From Sphingopyxis sp. H073 (lineage in GTDB: Bacteria; Pseudomonadota; Alphaproteobacteria; Sphingomonadales; Sphingomonadaceae): a stretch of DNA of 64,000 nt. Location: positions 1 to 64,000 of the forward strand of contig NZ_LNSG01000015.1 in NCBI RefSeq assembly GCF_001468395.1, written 5' to 3'. The notes beneath the pieces were generated by a model. It was given only the letters and a program-made list of their open reading frames with translations, was not told the origin of the DNA and ran no database searches. Positions 8,035 through 17,267 of the stretch are shown here, piece by piece. How positions within the stretch are numbered: position 1 is the first letter of the stretch; every line of letters begins with the position of its first letter. Made by a program: the position numbers and the translations under genes.

Positions 8035-9309
8035 ATGGCTCGTTTTTCGTTCCGTCTGCCCGACATCGGCGAAGGCATCGCCGAGGCCGAAATCGTCGCC
8101 TGGCACGTGCGGGTCGGTGACCGCATCGAGGAAGATTCGCAGCTCGCCGACATGATGACCGACAAGGCGACCGTCGAGATGGAATCGCCGGTTTCGGGGA
8201 TCGTCGTCGAACTCGCGGGCGAAGTCGGCGACATGGTGTCGATCGGCTCGACGCTCGCGGTGATCGAGACCGAAGGCGAGGGTGTTGACGACGCGCCGCC
8301 GGCAGATACGCCGGTCGAGGAAGAAATCGTCGCGGAAACACCGGGAACCGAGGAGGTTACGGTTGTCGAGGTTGCGCCTGCTCCAGCACCCGCGCCCGCT
8401 ACGGCGCCCGAGCCAGTTCCGGCTCCTGAAACTCCGGCGGCTCATAGTCGCGCTGTTCTTGCATCTCCGGCCGTCCGCGCGCGCGCGCGCGATCTCGGGG
8501 TCGATCTCGGCCAGGTTCATGCCGAGGGCGACCGTATCCGCCACGCCGACCTCGACGCCTTTCTGCGTTACAGTGGCGGGCAGGGCTATCATGCGCCGGG
8601 CGCCTCGCGCGCCCGCGCCGACGAGCCGGTCAGGGTCATCGGGATGCGCCGCAAGATCGCCGAGAATATGGCGGCTTCGAAGCGCACGATCCCGCACTTC
8701 ACCTATGTCGAGGAAATGGATGTCACCGCGCTCGAGGATATGCGCGCCGACCTCAACGCCAATCGCGGCAATCGCCCGAAGCTCACGATGCTGCCCTTCC
8801 TGATCGTCGCGATCTGCCGCACGATCCCTCAGTTTCCGATGATCAATGCGCGCTACGACGACGAAGGCGGCGTGGTGACGCGTTACGGCGCGGTGCATCT
8901 CGGCATGGCGACGCAGACCGATGCCGGGCTGATGGTTCCCGTGATCCGCGACGCGCAGGACAAGAATGTCTGGCAACTCGCGAGCGAAATCAGCCGCTTG
9001 GCAGAAGCTGCGCGCACCGGAAAGGCGAAGGTCGAGGAACTGACCGGTGGCACGTTAACGGTTACGTCGCTCGGCCCGCTCGGTGGCATCGCGACGACGC
9101 CGGTGATCAACCGCCCCGAAGTGGCGATCATCGGCCCGAACAAGATCGTCGAACGCCCCGTGTTTGACGGCGACGACATCCGCCGCGCCAAACTGATGAA
9201 CCTGTCGATCAGTTGCGACCACCGCGTCGTCGATGGCTGGGACGCCGCAAGCTATGTGCAGGCGCTCAAGAAGCTGATCGAGACGCCGGTTTTGCTGTTC
9301 GCCGATTAG
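8035..9309 (+). CDS. bkdB: branched-chain 2-oxoacid dehydrogenase E2, lipoamide acyltransferase
   Basis: The E2 core of the complex, which moves the acyl group from E1 to CoA. The 424 residues run: one lipoyl domain (1-80, lipoylated Lys44 in MTDKATVEME), an Ala/Pro/Glu linker (about 85-140), a peripheral-subunit-binding domain (SPAVRARARDLGVDL.QV...GRI-like) and the acyltransferase domain with the catalytic HxxxDG motif as HRVVDGW near residue 396. The linker has a different codon texture from the rest, as is common for low-complexity spacers. No E3 (lipoamide dehydrogenase) gene follows, so E3 must come from elsewhere. The stop overlaps by 4 bp the stop of the convergent giant gene. Confidence 0.95.
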   Translation: MARFSFRLPDIGEGIAEAEIVAWHVRVGDRIEEDSQLADMMTDKATVEMESPVSGIVVELAGEVGDMVSIGSTLAVIETEGEGVDDAPPADTPVEEEIVAETPGTEEVTVVEVAPAPAPAPATAPEPVPAPETPAAHSRAVLASPAVRARARDLGVDLGQVHAEGDRIRHADLDAFLRYSGGQGYHAPGASRARADEPVRVIGMRRKIAENMAASKRTIPHFTYVEEMDVTALEDMRADLNANRGNRPKLTMLPFLIVAICRTIPQFPMINARYDDEGGVVTRYGAVHLGMATQTDAGLMVPVIRDAQDKNVWQLASEISRLAEAARTGKAKVEELTGGTLTVTSLGPLGGIATTPVINRPEVAIIGPNKIVERPVFDGDDIRRAKLMNLSISCDHRVVDGWDAASYVQALKKLIETPVLLFAD

Positions 9310-12300
9310 AGGCCGAGCCCCGCAAAGCTCGTCTGGTCGAACTTCAGCTTGAAGGTGACATAGGCCCCCGACCGCGAGAAGCGCGCGTCTTCGAAGTCTC
9401 GGTCGTGGAAGCCGGCGAAATTATAGCCGAAGGTTATGTTGGCGTTTTTCATCGGCGCCAGCGTGACCGTCGGACCGCCCGCCCACGCGAGGGTGTCGCC
9501 GCCGGTGCCGATGCGCGCGGTGCCCGAGGCGCCGACATCGACACTCTCGGTCAGGTTGAAACGGACGTCGGCGCCGAGCAGGTTCGACCAACCCTCGACA
9601 TCGTCGGCGCCGAAGCGGTCGAAATTGTAGCGCGTGCCCCAGAACAGGCCGATTTCGGCGCGTTCGTACCAATTGTTGCCGCTGCCGGTCCCGCGGTTGC
9701 CGAGCGGGGTCCAGTTGATCGACAGGCTGTTGAGCAGGCGGCGGCTCGTCGCGTCGCCGTCGATCGTCAGCACGGCGCCGCCGATCGGCCCGGCCTGACC
9801 CGCAATGGCATCGCGAACCTTGTCCGAGCGGAACTCGCTCTTGTTGAGCCACGAAATTTGCGAGTCGGCGGGGCGGTGCGCCCAGCTTGCCTCGAAGGTG
9901 ATGACTTCGGTCGTCGGGGTCGAGCCGCTGCCGCTGGCCTTCGCATAGGTGAAGAGCGCGCCGAGTGCCTGGCCCTCGCCGAGCTGGCGGAGGCCGCCGA
10001 GCGTCAGGCCATAGCGGTTGGCCAGCTCGCCATCGCGATATTCGGCGCGGCCGGTGATCGTCCAGCGCTGCGAGCGATACGTCGCCCCCGCGCTGATCGC
10101 GGTGAAATCCTCGGTCAGCGTGCCGTTGTCGCCCAGGAAGCCGCCCGATGCGACCGGCTGGTCGACATTGAGCACGTCGCTGGCGCGAATGCCGCCGATC
10201 GTGCGGTTGCCGTCGAGCGACAGGTCGACCGACCAATGCTCGTCGAGCTTCAATGACTGCGACAGGCCATAGGCGGCGAAGCTGCGCGGCCCATATTCGC
10301 CGATTTCCTGCTGGTTCGCAGTCGCGAGAAGTCGTGCGCCAGCCCACGGAGCAAGATCGAAGCCGATGCGGGCGGTGCGGGCGCGCACTGTGTCGCCATC
10401 GGCGATTTCATAGCTGCCGACGAGGTTCACGTCGCGCGTCACCGCATAGCGCGCACCGATGCGGTGGCGGGTCGGAAAATCGACGCTCGCGTCCTTGCCT
10501 CCGAGGGCGAATTCGGTCTGGGCGTCGAGTTCGAGCTTCTTGTCGAATAGCCGCTGCGTCGCGCCGAGCTGGACGATGTTCGAGGTGTTGCGCGAGCCGT
10601 CCGACAGGTGGTCGTCGGCGTGCGTCAGGCCGGCCCGGATCAGCGTCGTGCCGTTGTCATATTCGACAAGCGCGCGTGCGGCGCGGCGGCGCGCATCGAC
10701 GTCGAGATAGTCTTCCTGCCAGGCGCTGCCGGTCACCGACAGATTGCGCGTTGCCTTCACGCGCGCGTCGAAGCCGAACTTGCGTGTGCCATCCTCGCCG
10801 CTGTTAAGCTGGCCCGTGCCGAAGCCCGCTTCGCGTTCGCGGACGTAGGCCAGGAAGTCGGCGTTGCGGCTGTGATGCTCGGCCTCGATCAGCCACGCCT
10901 TGGCAGTGCCGACCGCAGCGGTGCTGCTGCCATTCTTCGCCTTTGCGTCGCTCACCGCATATTCAGCGCGTACTTCGGTATCGACGTTCGGACGATAGCG
11001 GGCGTCGACGCCGCCGAGGTTCGTCTTGGCGCTATTGTCCTCGTCATGGATGAAGGTCGCGCCAACGCGCAGCTTTTCGTCGCTCGACTGGTAGCTGACC
11101 CGCCCGCCTGCATTCAGGACGCGCTCGCCGACACCGTCGACCTCATATTCGGCGACGATGAACTGCGGATCGAGGTTCGACGAACGGCTGAGCACCGGCG
11201 AGCGGAAGCGGATCGTGCCCGCGAGATAGTCGATGTCATAATCGACGTGGCGCGTCAGCGTGACGCTCTCGACGATCCGCTCGCTGTGCAGGCGGTCGCG
11301 CGTTTCGATGACGATGCGTTCGCTGTTCGGCAGGATGTCGCGCGCACCGAGCTGGTAGGGGCCGGTCAGGCCATTGCCCTGGATTTCGTCGCGGCGGAAG
11401 CGGTATGGCGTGTCGGCAATGAACGCGGTGGCGGCGAGGTTGCGGCCGCGATACTCGGCCTTGCCGCCATTCAGCGCGCGCTGGTAGCGGGCGAGCTGCG
11501 GTTCGGAAATGCCGGTCTCGATATCGCCGAACATCGCATAGAATTGCGGGCGTTCGAGGCGCAGATAGAGTTTGCGCACCGATGCGGCGTCATAGCGTGT
11601 CTCGTTGCGATCGGCGTAGATGGTGTAATAGGCGCGCGGATCGATCACCCCGCCGAAGCGTGCGTCGTCCTTGTCCTTGTCGCTGTCGTACGACAGCGTC
11701 ATCAGCCATTTACCCTGCACGCGGCCCTTCGCATAGAGCGCGAGGCGGGCGTCGGCATTGAGATCGTCGAGCGTCTCGGCGACGGGCTCCATGCGGTCGT
11801 CGAGCGTGTTGTAACCGATCGTGCCGGCAGCGAAGCCGACGACGGTCCACGGACGATTGCCGGGATCGAGCCAGGTTTCGATCGTCTGCTTGCGCGTCAC
11901 CTTGTCGTCGCGGAAATTGAAATCCATCGTCAGTGTGCCCGACGCGGTCGTCGGTTCGAGCTCGATATAGGCGATGCCGTCGTCGCCATCGATGCGCCAG
12001 ACCGGCTGCGCGCGTTCGAGGCCGGCGAGTTGCCGCGCCTGCTGTGCATCGGCCTCGACGGCGGGATAATAGGGGGCAGGGACGCTGAAATCGCCGGTCA
12101 GGCCCGAACGGACCGGTTTGCCGTCGCGGTCGGTCAGGCGCACCGCGATCACCGGACGCGTCACGCCGTCGGCGATCAGTACCGACTTTTCGCGGATCAG
12201 CGTCGCGTGCATCGCGGTGATCGAATAATGGATGCTGCGTTCGAGGGTTTCGAGCACCGCGCCATTCTCGTCCGTCACCTGCGCGACTAGTCTGTTCTCG

Positions 12301-14414
12301 CCTTCGCGGATCTCGACGGCGCGCCACAGGCTGACCGCGACCAGCCCGTCGGCTGACTTGCTCGTGCCTTCGAACGTGAGCGGATCGACGGGTTTGCCGT
12401 TGATCGTCAGCGTCACCTTCTGGCCCGGTGCGTGCTTGATCGCCGCGCGGATCGCCTTGGTGCGCGGATTATGGCCGGCTTCGGGGAAGAGCCAGCCGAT
12501 GCCCGGCGCCTGACCCGCAAGCCAATTGCGGTTCGCGCCCGCGGCTTCCGGGTCGCCGATCGGCTTGGGGGCTTCGAAGGCCGCGGTTTTCGGCGCTGCT
12601 CGCGGGGCGACCGCAATGACGCGGAAGTCGGCGCGCTCCAGCGAGCCCCCGCGCCCCTCGACGAAGCGCGAGATCGTGCTGCCCGCGCTTGCGGTCGAAC
12701 GCGCGCAATCGATGGCCTCGCGGTCGAGCGGCAGGGTCGATGGATCGATCTGGACCACATGGAGTCCGGGGCGGACACCCTCGAAATGGTAGCGGCCATC
12801 CTCGTCGGTGACGGTGTAACTGCCGTCCTGCAGCATCACGCGGACGCCCGCGATGCCCGGTGCCTTGCCGGGGTTCACGCTGCAGCCGCCATCGGTGATA
12901 CGGCCGATGATCGTCATGCGGTCGCCGAGCTGGTCGCGTTTGATCGCGATGGTCGCTTCGGCGATGTTGCTTTCGGTGCGGCGGTTGTCGACGGCGCTTG
13001 CGCGGTTGAGCGCGTTGCCGGGCTGGGCGGAGACCGTCACTTCGGCGACATAGGTCAGCAGGGCAGTCGCGCCGGGCGCGAGCGGGGGCAGGCTGACGGT
13101 GAAATCGCGGCCGTTGGCGGTCGCGACGGCGTCTATCCGTTGACCGTTCGCGCGCACGGTATCGGGGCGCAGACGCATCCCGGCGGGCAGAGCGTCGCTG
13201 ACGGTGACAGCGCCGGTCGAGCGGCGCGCATCGCGGTTCGTGACTTCGATACGATATTGGACGACGTCGCCCGGCGCGGCGGACTGCGTCGAGGTCGTCT
13301 TGCGCAGGATCAGCGGCAGGCCGGGCTGGTCGACGGGAAGGTCGACGCGAACAGGCGCGGGGCTGTCGAGCGTGAATGTGCGGCTGTAGCTCGCATCGGT
13401 GATGGTGAAGGGCAGGCCGTCGTCGGGACGGCGCAGCGGCGCGAGGTCCGCGGGGCTTGACGTCGACGGTGCGGTGTAGGGCGCGGGGGGCTCGACGATC
13501 AGGCGATAGGAGCCGGGCGCGACGAACGGAAAGCGATAGTCGCCCGGCGGATAGCTGTAGAGCCTGCCGCTGGCATCGGTGACGGTCTGACCCGTAACGA
13601 CGGTCGATGGGTAAGCGGATACGCCGTCGTCGCCGAACACCTGCGCGGGCTGGCCGGTCGCGGCGTCGATCAGCGTGACGCGGCTGCCCGCGACCGCCGA
13701 TCCGTCGCCGCTGTCGAACACGATGCCGAAGGGGTCGACGAGGAAATCGACCGTCGCGGTGGCAACCAGGCTGGCGTTCGCCTGATCGGTGACGCGAAGC
13801 TGGAGCGGCGATCCTGGATTGACCGACAGGCGGCAATCGCCCTGGACGACGGCGGGCGGCACGCCGATCGTGTTGATGAAGCCGGTGAATTCGCCGCTGT
13901 TCGATGCGGTCTCGGTAAGCGTGATCTGTTCGCGATCGCCGTTGGCAAGATCAAGGACGACCGGCAGGGTATCGACCGCGTTCGGATCGGTATTGGCCGA
14001 GGCAAGGGTGAGGCCGACGACCAGCACTTCACCGGCGCGAAACGCGTTGCTGCTCTGGAGTGACGCCGGGTTGGTCGGCACGCTGGCATAGACACCGGCG
14101 AGCTGGATGAGATTGCCGGTACTGGCGCTTGCGGCGATGATCGAGCCCCCGCATTGCGTGGGACGCAGCGGCGCCGATTTGTTGCCGCCGTTTTCGAGCA
14201 GGCGATAGGTCTGGATCACCGGCTGTTCGGGCGGGCGTGACCGGACGGTCACGTCGACGCGGTTCGACAGCGTTTGACCCGCGCGGCCATTGTCGGTCCA
14301 GTCGGCCGTGGCGGTATTGGAAATGACCTGCGCATGGGCCGCCGGCGCCGCGGGCAGCAGCGCTGCCGCGACCGCGGCGGTCACGAACGACAAACATTTC
14401 CGGTGAAACTGCAT
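9306..14414 (-). CDS. giant secreted DUF11/SdrD-like protein with C-terminal outer-membrane barrel
   Basis: 1702 residues from ATG 14414. An in-frame start 30 bp upstream is less likely, because the signal peptide begins MQFHRKCLSF and ends near AHAQ. The mature N terminus reads VISNTATADW, a motif shared with two neighbours. Regions in order: beta-rich part (about 30-230), a Cna-B-like segment with GSRVTLIDAATGQP (about 240-310), a DUF11 domain (about 365-485, APGDVVQYRIEVTNRD), a carboxypeptidase-regulatory-like domain (about 505-560, GVRVMLQDGSYTVTDEDGRYHFEGV), further beta domains, and from about 850 to the end a long run of alternating strands (YAMFGDIETG, LRVGATFIHDED, YVTFKLKF) typical of an outer-membrane barrel. 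No TonB-dependent plug is visible. Function unknown; a surface or export role is inferred. Last gene of a four-gene run. Confidence 0.75.
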   Translation of the reverse strand: MQFHRKCLSFVTAAVAAALLPAAPAAHAQVISNTATADWTDNGRAGQTLSNRVDVTVRSRPPEQPVIQTYRLLENGGNKSAPLRPTQCGGSIIAASASTGNLIQLAGVYASVPTNPASLQSSNAFRAGEVLVVGLTLASANTDPNAVDTLPVVLDLANGDREQITLTETASNSGEFTGFINTIGVPPAVVQGDCRLSVNPGSPLQLRVTDQANASLVATATVDFLVDPFGIVFDSGDGSAVAGSRVTLIDAATGQPAQVFGDDGVSAYPSTVVTGQTVTDASGRLYSYPPGDYRFPFVAPGSYRLIVEPPAPYTAPSTSSPADLAPLRRPDDGLPFTITDASYSRTFTLDSPAPVRVDLPVDQPGLPLILRKTTSTQSAAPGDVVQYRIEVTNRDARRSTGAVTVSDALPAGMRLRPDTVRANGQRIDAVATANGRDFTVSLPPLAPGATALLTYVAEVTVSAQPGNALNRASAVDNRRTESNIAEATIAIKRDQLGDRMTIIGRITDGGCSVNPGKAPGIAGVRVMLQDGSYTVTDEDGRYHFEGVRPGLHVVQIDPSTLPLDREAIDCARSTASAGSTISRFVEGRGGSLERADFRVIAVAPRAAPKTAAFEAPKPIGDPEAAGANRNWLAGQAPGIGWLFPEAGHNPRTKAIRAAIKHAPGQKVTLTINGKPVDPLTFEGTSKSADGLVAVSLWRAVEIREGENRLVAQVTDENGAVLETLERSIHYSITAMHATLIREKSVLIADGVTRPVIAVRLTDRDGKPVRSGLTGDFSVPAPYYPAVEADAQQARQLAGLERAQPVWRIDGDDGIAYIELEPTTASGTLTMDFNFRDDKVTRKQTIETWLDPGNRPWTVVGFAAGTIGYNTLDDRMEPVAETLDDLNADARLALYAKGRVQGKWLMTLSYDSDKDKDDARFGGVIDPRAYYTIYADRNETRYDAASVRKLYLRLERPQFYAMFGDIETGISEPQLARYQRALNGGKAEYRGRNLAATAFIADTPYRFRRDEIQGNGLTGPYQLGARDILPNSERIVIETRDRLHSERIVESVTLTRHVDYDIDYLAGTIRFRSPVLSRSSNLDPQFIVAEYEVDGVGERVLNAGGRVSYQSSDEKLRVGATFIHDEDNSAKTNLGGVDARYRPNVDTEVRAEYAVSDAKAKNGSSTAAVGTAKAWLIEAEHHSRNADFLAYVREREAGFGTGQLNSGEDGTRKFGFDARVKATRNLSVTGSAWQEDYLDVDARRRAARALVEYDNGTTLIRAGLTHADDHLSDGSRNTSNIVQLGATQRLFDKKLELDAQTEFALGGKDASVDFPTRHRIGARYAVTRDVNLVGSYEIADGDTVRARTARIGFDLAPWAGARLLATANQQEIGEYGPRSFAAYGLSQSLKLDEHWSVDLSLDGNRTIGGIRASDVLNVDQPVASGGFLGDNGTLTEDFTAISAGATYRSQRWTITGRAEYRDGELANRYGLTLGGLRQLGEGQALGALFTYAKASGSGSTPTTEVITFEASWAHRPADSQISWLNKSEFRSDKVRDAIAGQAGPIGGAVLTIDGDATSRRLLNSLSINWTPLGNRGTGSGNNWYERAEIGLFWGTRYNFDRFGADDVEGWSNLLGADVRFNLTESVDVGASGTARIGTGGDTLAWAGGPTVTLAPMKNANITFGYNFAGFHDRDFEDARFSRSGAYVTFKLKFDQTSFAGLGL

Positions 14415-14472
14415 CGCTGGCCCAGAGGCGGGCAGCGGAAGCACGTCGGACGCCTTCCGCTGCCCCGCAGGA

Positions 14473-15531
14473 TCAGTTGACCGTCGCGCGGAAGACGAGC
14501 GTGCGCGTGGCGCCCGCCGCGATCGTTGCGATGGTGCCCGACACGTTCGGCGCCGCGTAGCTGCCGCCGGCAGTGCCGTCGGCGTTGCAGGTGCTGCCCG
14601 TGACCGTGCCGTTCAGCAGGATGGTGCCTGCGTTGAACGTCAGCTGGCCCGGGACCGGGTCGGTGATCGCGACCGAAGTCGCCGCCGCGCTGCCGCTGTT
14701 CGCGACCGCGATGCAATATTCGACGACGGCGCCTGGGATCAGCTTCGGATTCGTCGTGTTGTTGAACGGATCCGAAATGACGCGGCTGGTTTTGGTCACC
14801 GCCAGTGTCGCCGTCTGCACCGTATAGTCGTCGTTATCGCTGTGCGAGCCGTCGCGCGCGGCGTCGCCGGTGACACCGGCGGTGTCGGCGAACACCGTGT
14901 CCTTGCCCGATGTATTCGCACCCGCCGTCTCGGTGATCGCAGCGCCCTGCGTGCTCGCGGTGCCGCCCTCGCGCGCTGTGGCGCGGAGCGTGACCCCGGC
15001 GACAGCATTGTTGGCGAGGCCCGTCGGAATGTCGGCGACGACGAACAAGGTTGCCGACGCATCGGCGGCGAGTTCGTCGACATAGGTAACGAGCGTGTCG
15101 GCCGCGTCCCAGCTGCCGACGGTGCCGCTGGTGCTGTCGCGATAGATGCGGACGTTCGTGGCGTCGAATGTGTCGGTGCCGCCGTGCGAGGCGGTGCCGC
15201 CGGTGATCTGCGACGCGACGAGCGCGAAGTCGAGCACCTCGTTCGAGTTATTGGTGAGCTGGAAGGTTGTGACCGCGTTGGTCTGTCCCGGTACGACATT
15301 GGTCGTGACGGTCCCCACCTCGGCGACGGTCAGGTTGATCTTGCGGTCAACCGTGAACGTATCCGAAGCGGTCTGCGCGCCTTGGGCGACGCCGCCCACC
15401 TGATAGTTGACGGTTGCGGTATTCGTGATCGAGGTTCCCGCGGTGGTCCCGGCCGCATAGGCCGGGCTGGCAGCAGCGGCGAACGCCACTGCCAGACCGA
15501 TGGAGCCCCAGTAAGTCAGCTTGCTGGTCAT
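14473..15531 (-). CDS. secreted DUF11-like repeat protein
   Basis: A 352-residue protein with a Sec signal peptide (SKLTYWGSIGLAVAFAAAASPAYA, cut before AG). The mature start TSITNTATVNYQVGG resembles the starts of the neighbours at 9306-14414 and 16069-17070. The middle is Ala/Thr/Asp-rich beta sequence. The last 110 residues form a DUF11-type domain (VTKTSRVISDPFNN, PGAVVEYCIAVANSGSAAATSVAITDPVPGQLTFNAGTI) that ends in the strand LVFRATVN. ATG 15531 gives a clean signal peptide; 48 bp further upstream in frame adds nothing recognisable. DUF11 domains occur in bacterial surface proteins, so a structural or adhesive role is inferred, not shown. Confidence 0.75.
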   Translation of the reverse strand: MTSKLTYWGSIGLAVAFAAAASPAYAAGTTAGTSITNTATVNYQVGGVAQGAQTASDTFTVDRKINLTVAEVGTVTTNVVPGQTNAVTTFQLTNNSNEVLDFALVASQITGGTASHGGTDTFDATNVRIYRDSTSGTVGSWDAADTLVTYVDELAADASATLFVVADIPTGLANNAVAGVTLRATAREGGTASTQGAAITETAGANTSGKDTVFADTAGVTGDAARDGSHSDNDDYTVQTATLAVTKTSRVISDPFNNTTNPKLIPGAVVEYCIAVANSGSAAATSVAITDPVPGQLTFNAGTILLNGTVTGSTCNADGTAGGSYAAPNVSGTIATIAAGATRTLVFRATVN

Positions 15532-15604
15532 AGCTGAATCCCCAGGCTTTGCTGGTCGCCAATTCCCCACCGCCGGCAACCGTTAAGCGGCTTACTTCAA
15601 AGGA

Positions 15605-16069
15605 TTATTTGACTACCCCCCGAAACATGAGCTTTCCGGTGCCCCCCGCCGGAATGGGTTTCTGGAACGCCCAGCGGATGTGCGTGACATCGGCGGGCTG
15701 CGCCGGACGGCGGGTGCCGTCGGGCTGGATGACCGAGAGCGTATCGAGCGCACCCCATGCCTTGCCGCCGTCGACCGAGACGATCGGGCTGGCGTCGGCC
15801 GCGCCCGCGAAGCGCACCGCCGACGGCATCGGATTGGTGATGACGAACTTGTCGGCAGGCTCGCCGCCCGCGTTGCGATAGTTGAGCACGAACACCAGCC
15901 GGTCGCCGGGAACGACGACCTTCGGTTCTTCGAGCAATACGCGCTGCTTGCCGCTGGCGTCGGTCGAGACGCGTTCGACGAACACGTTGTTGTCGAGCGC
16001 GACCTGGTTGGCGGCGAACGCCGGTGCCGGCGCAAGTGTCGCGAGCAACAGGATAAGGAGCTTTCGCAT
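15605..16069 (-). CDS. small secreted DUF11-like single-domain protein
   Basis: A 154-residue protein with signal peptide MRKLLILLLATLAPAPAFAA. The mature part is one beta-rich domain: VALDNNVFVERV, VVVPGDRLVFVLNYRNAGGEPADKFVITNPMPSAVRFAG, ending GGTGKLMFRGVVK. The NYRNAGGEPAD.FVITNPMP pattern is that of a DUF11/conserved-repeat domain. Its ATG overlaps the stop of the gene upstream (TGATG at 16069), a sign of coupled translation. It may be a minimal subunit of whatever structure the larger neighbours make; that is inference. Confidence 0.75.
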   Translation of the reverse strand: MRKLLILLLATLAPAPAFAANQVALDNNVFVERVSTDASGKQRVLLEEPKVVVPGDRLVFVLNYRNAGGEPADKFVITNPMPSAVRFAGAADASPIVSVDGGKAWGALDTLSVIQPDGTRRPAQPADVTHIRWAFQKPIPAGGTGKLMFRGVVK

Positions 16070-17070
16070 CAGTTGATCCTCGTGCGGAAGGTGACGGTAC
16101 GGGTCTGGCCGCCGGCAACGGTGCCGAGGCCGACGTGAATGCGGGTGCCGTTATAGTCGCCCGCGTCGGCGTCTGCGGCGTCGGTCAGCGGACTGCCGCC
16201 GAGCGTGATCGATCCGGCGACATAGGCAGTGTCGGCGGGAATATTATCGTTGATCGCCAGCCCGCTCACCGACCCCGACCCGGCGATGGTGGCGGTGATC
16301 GTGTAGGTGATGATCGCGCCGGGAACCGGTTCGCTGCCGCCGAAGGGATCGACGATCGTCGCCGATTTGACGAGCGACACGGTCGCGGCGGAAACGAGGA
16401 AATTGCCATTGTCCTGACCGTCTGCGCCGGTAGAGCCGACAATCGCATCGCCGCCGCCTTCGCCCTGGCCGGCAAAGGGTGTGCCGGGGGCGCCGGTTCC
16501 CGTCTTCGCCGCCGCGACGAGCGTAACGATGCCGCGATTTCCGTCGGTGACGCTGCCCGGGGTCGTCGCGAGGACAAAGACGGTCATCGTCGCGTCGGGC
16601 TGCAGCGCGCTTTCCGATCCCGCGACATAGAGGGTGTCGGTCCCGGCATCATAGGTGCCGTTGTTGTTGGCATCGATGTAGATCTGGGTGACAACCGGAT
16701 CGTAGTCGTCGCCGCCGACATTCGCGGTCGTGCCGAGCGCAAAGGCTTCGGGGCCGTTACCGGTGTTCGTGACGCGGTAGGTCAGAACCTGGTTCGTCGC
16801 GCCGGGGGTCGTCGGGACGTCGGTTGCCTGGTCGGCGACCACGACGTCGAGCACCTCGTCGACGCGCATGTCGACGGTGTTCGAATTGATCGTCTGGTTC
16901 CCCGAGCCATTGTCGAAGCTGGCGCTTGCGGTGTTGCTGATGGTCGTGCCCGCGAGCGTGCCGGCTGCTTCCGCCGACACGGGCGTCATCAGCGCCACGG
17001 CGAGCGCAAGGGTTGAAGAGGGAAGTAGAAGCGTATGATGCCTCGCGCCCCCCACAGGCGCTTTCACCAT
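16069..17070 (-). CDS. secreted DUF11-like repeat protein, first gene of the run
   Basis: A 333-residue protein. ATG 17070 has GGAG nine bases upstream and gives a signal peptide (basic MVKAPVGGARHH, hydrophobic LLLPSSTLALAVALMTPVSAEA, then AGT). Two upstream in-frame ATGs lack a ribosome site. The mature start is TTISNTASASFDNGSGNQ. The domain order follows the neighbour at 14473-15531: a first beta domain with an Asp/Asn-rich loop (YIDANNNGTYDAGTD, reminiscent of calcium-binding loops), then a DUF11-type domain (VKSATIVDPFGGSEPVPGAIITYTITATIAGSGSVSGLAINDNIP) ending VTFRTRIN. The two genes may be old duplicates. Divergent from the permease at 17268. Confidence 0.75.
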   Translation of the reverse strand: MVKAPVGGARHHTLLLPSSTLALAVALMTPVSAEAAGTLAGTTISNTASASFDNGSGNQTINSNTVDMRVDEVLDVVVADQATDVPTTPGATNQVLTYRVTNTGNGPEAFALGTTANVGGDDYDPVVTQIYIDANNNGTYDAGTDTLYVAGSESALQPDATMTVFVLATTPGSVTDGNRGIVTLVAAAKTGTGAPGTPFAGQGEGGGDAIVGSTGADGQDNGNFLVSAATVSLVKSATIVDPFGGSEPVPGAIITYTITATIAGSGSVSGLAINDNIPADTAYVAGSITLGGSPLTDAADADAGDYNGTRIHVGLGTVAGGQTRTVTFRTRIN

Positions 17071-17267
17071 GATCTTTGACTCCAAATGCTGGTCCTTGAT
17101 GTTTGGCATCGGCGAAAAAGGGTAATTTCTGGTTAAAATTCCGGTAGAAATCAGCAATCTGCTTCAAATGGGGACAGACGGCATGCGCATTTCGCGGCAA
17201 ATACGGCCGGGTGGCGCGGCGGCCGAAGCTCGCGTAAGAAGAAGCGGTTAACCGGGAGGCTCGAGGC
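17071..17267. promoter_or_regulatory. divergent promoter region of the DUF11 run and the permease
   Basis: This 197-bp gap holds no gene. It is AT-richer than its flanks around 17115-17165 and contains an imperfectly spaced inverted pair ATTTCT (17125-17130) / AGAAAT (17146-17151). It must contain the promoter of the minus-strand secreted operon and of the permease gene. I do not recognise a riboswitch or a named operator. Confidence 0.35.

Noticed and set aside
10608..12290. 560-codon plus-strand frame inside the giant DUF11 gene
   Set aside because: Opposite the giant gene, no start context, no recognisable motif; antisense shadow.
9306..14414. Giant protein as a TonB-dependent receptor
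   Set aside because: No plug domain or TonB box could be seen before the barrel; the N-terminal half is made of DUF11, Cna-B-like and carboxypeptidase-regulatory-like domains.
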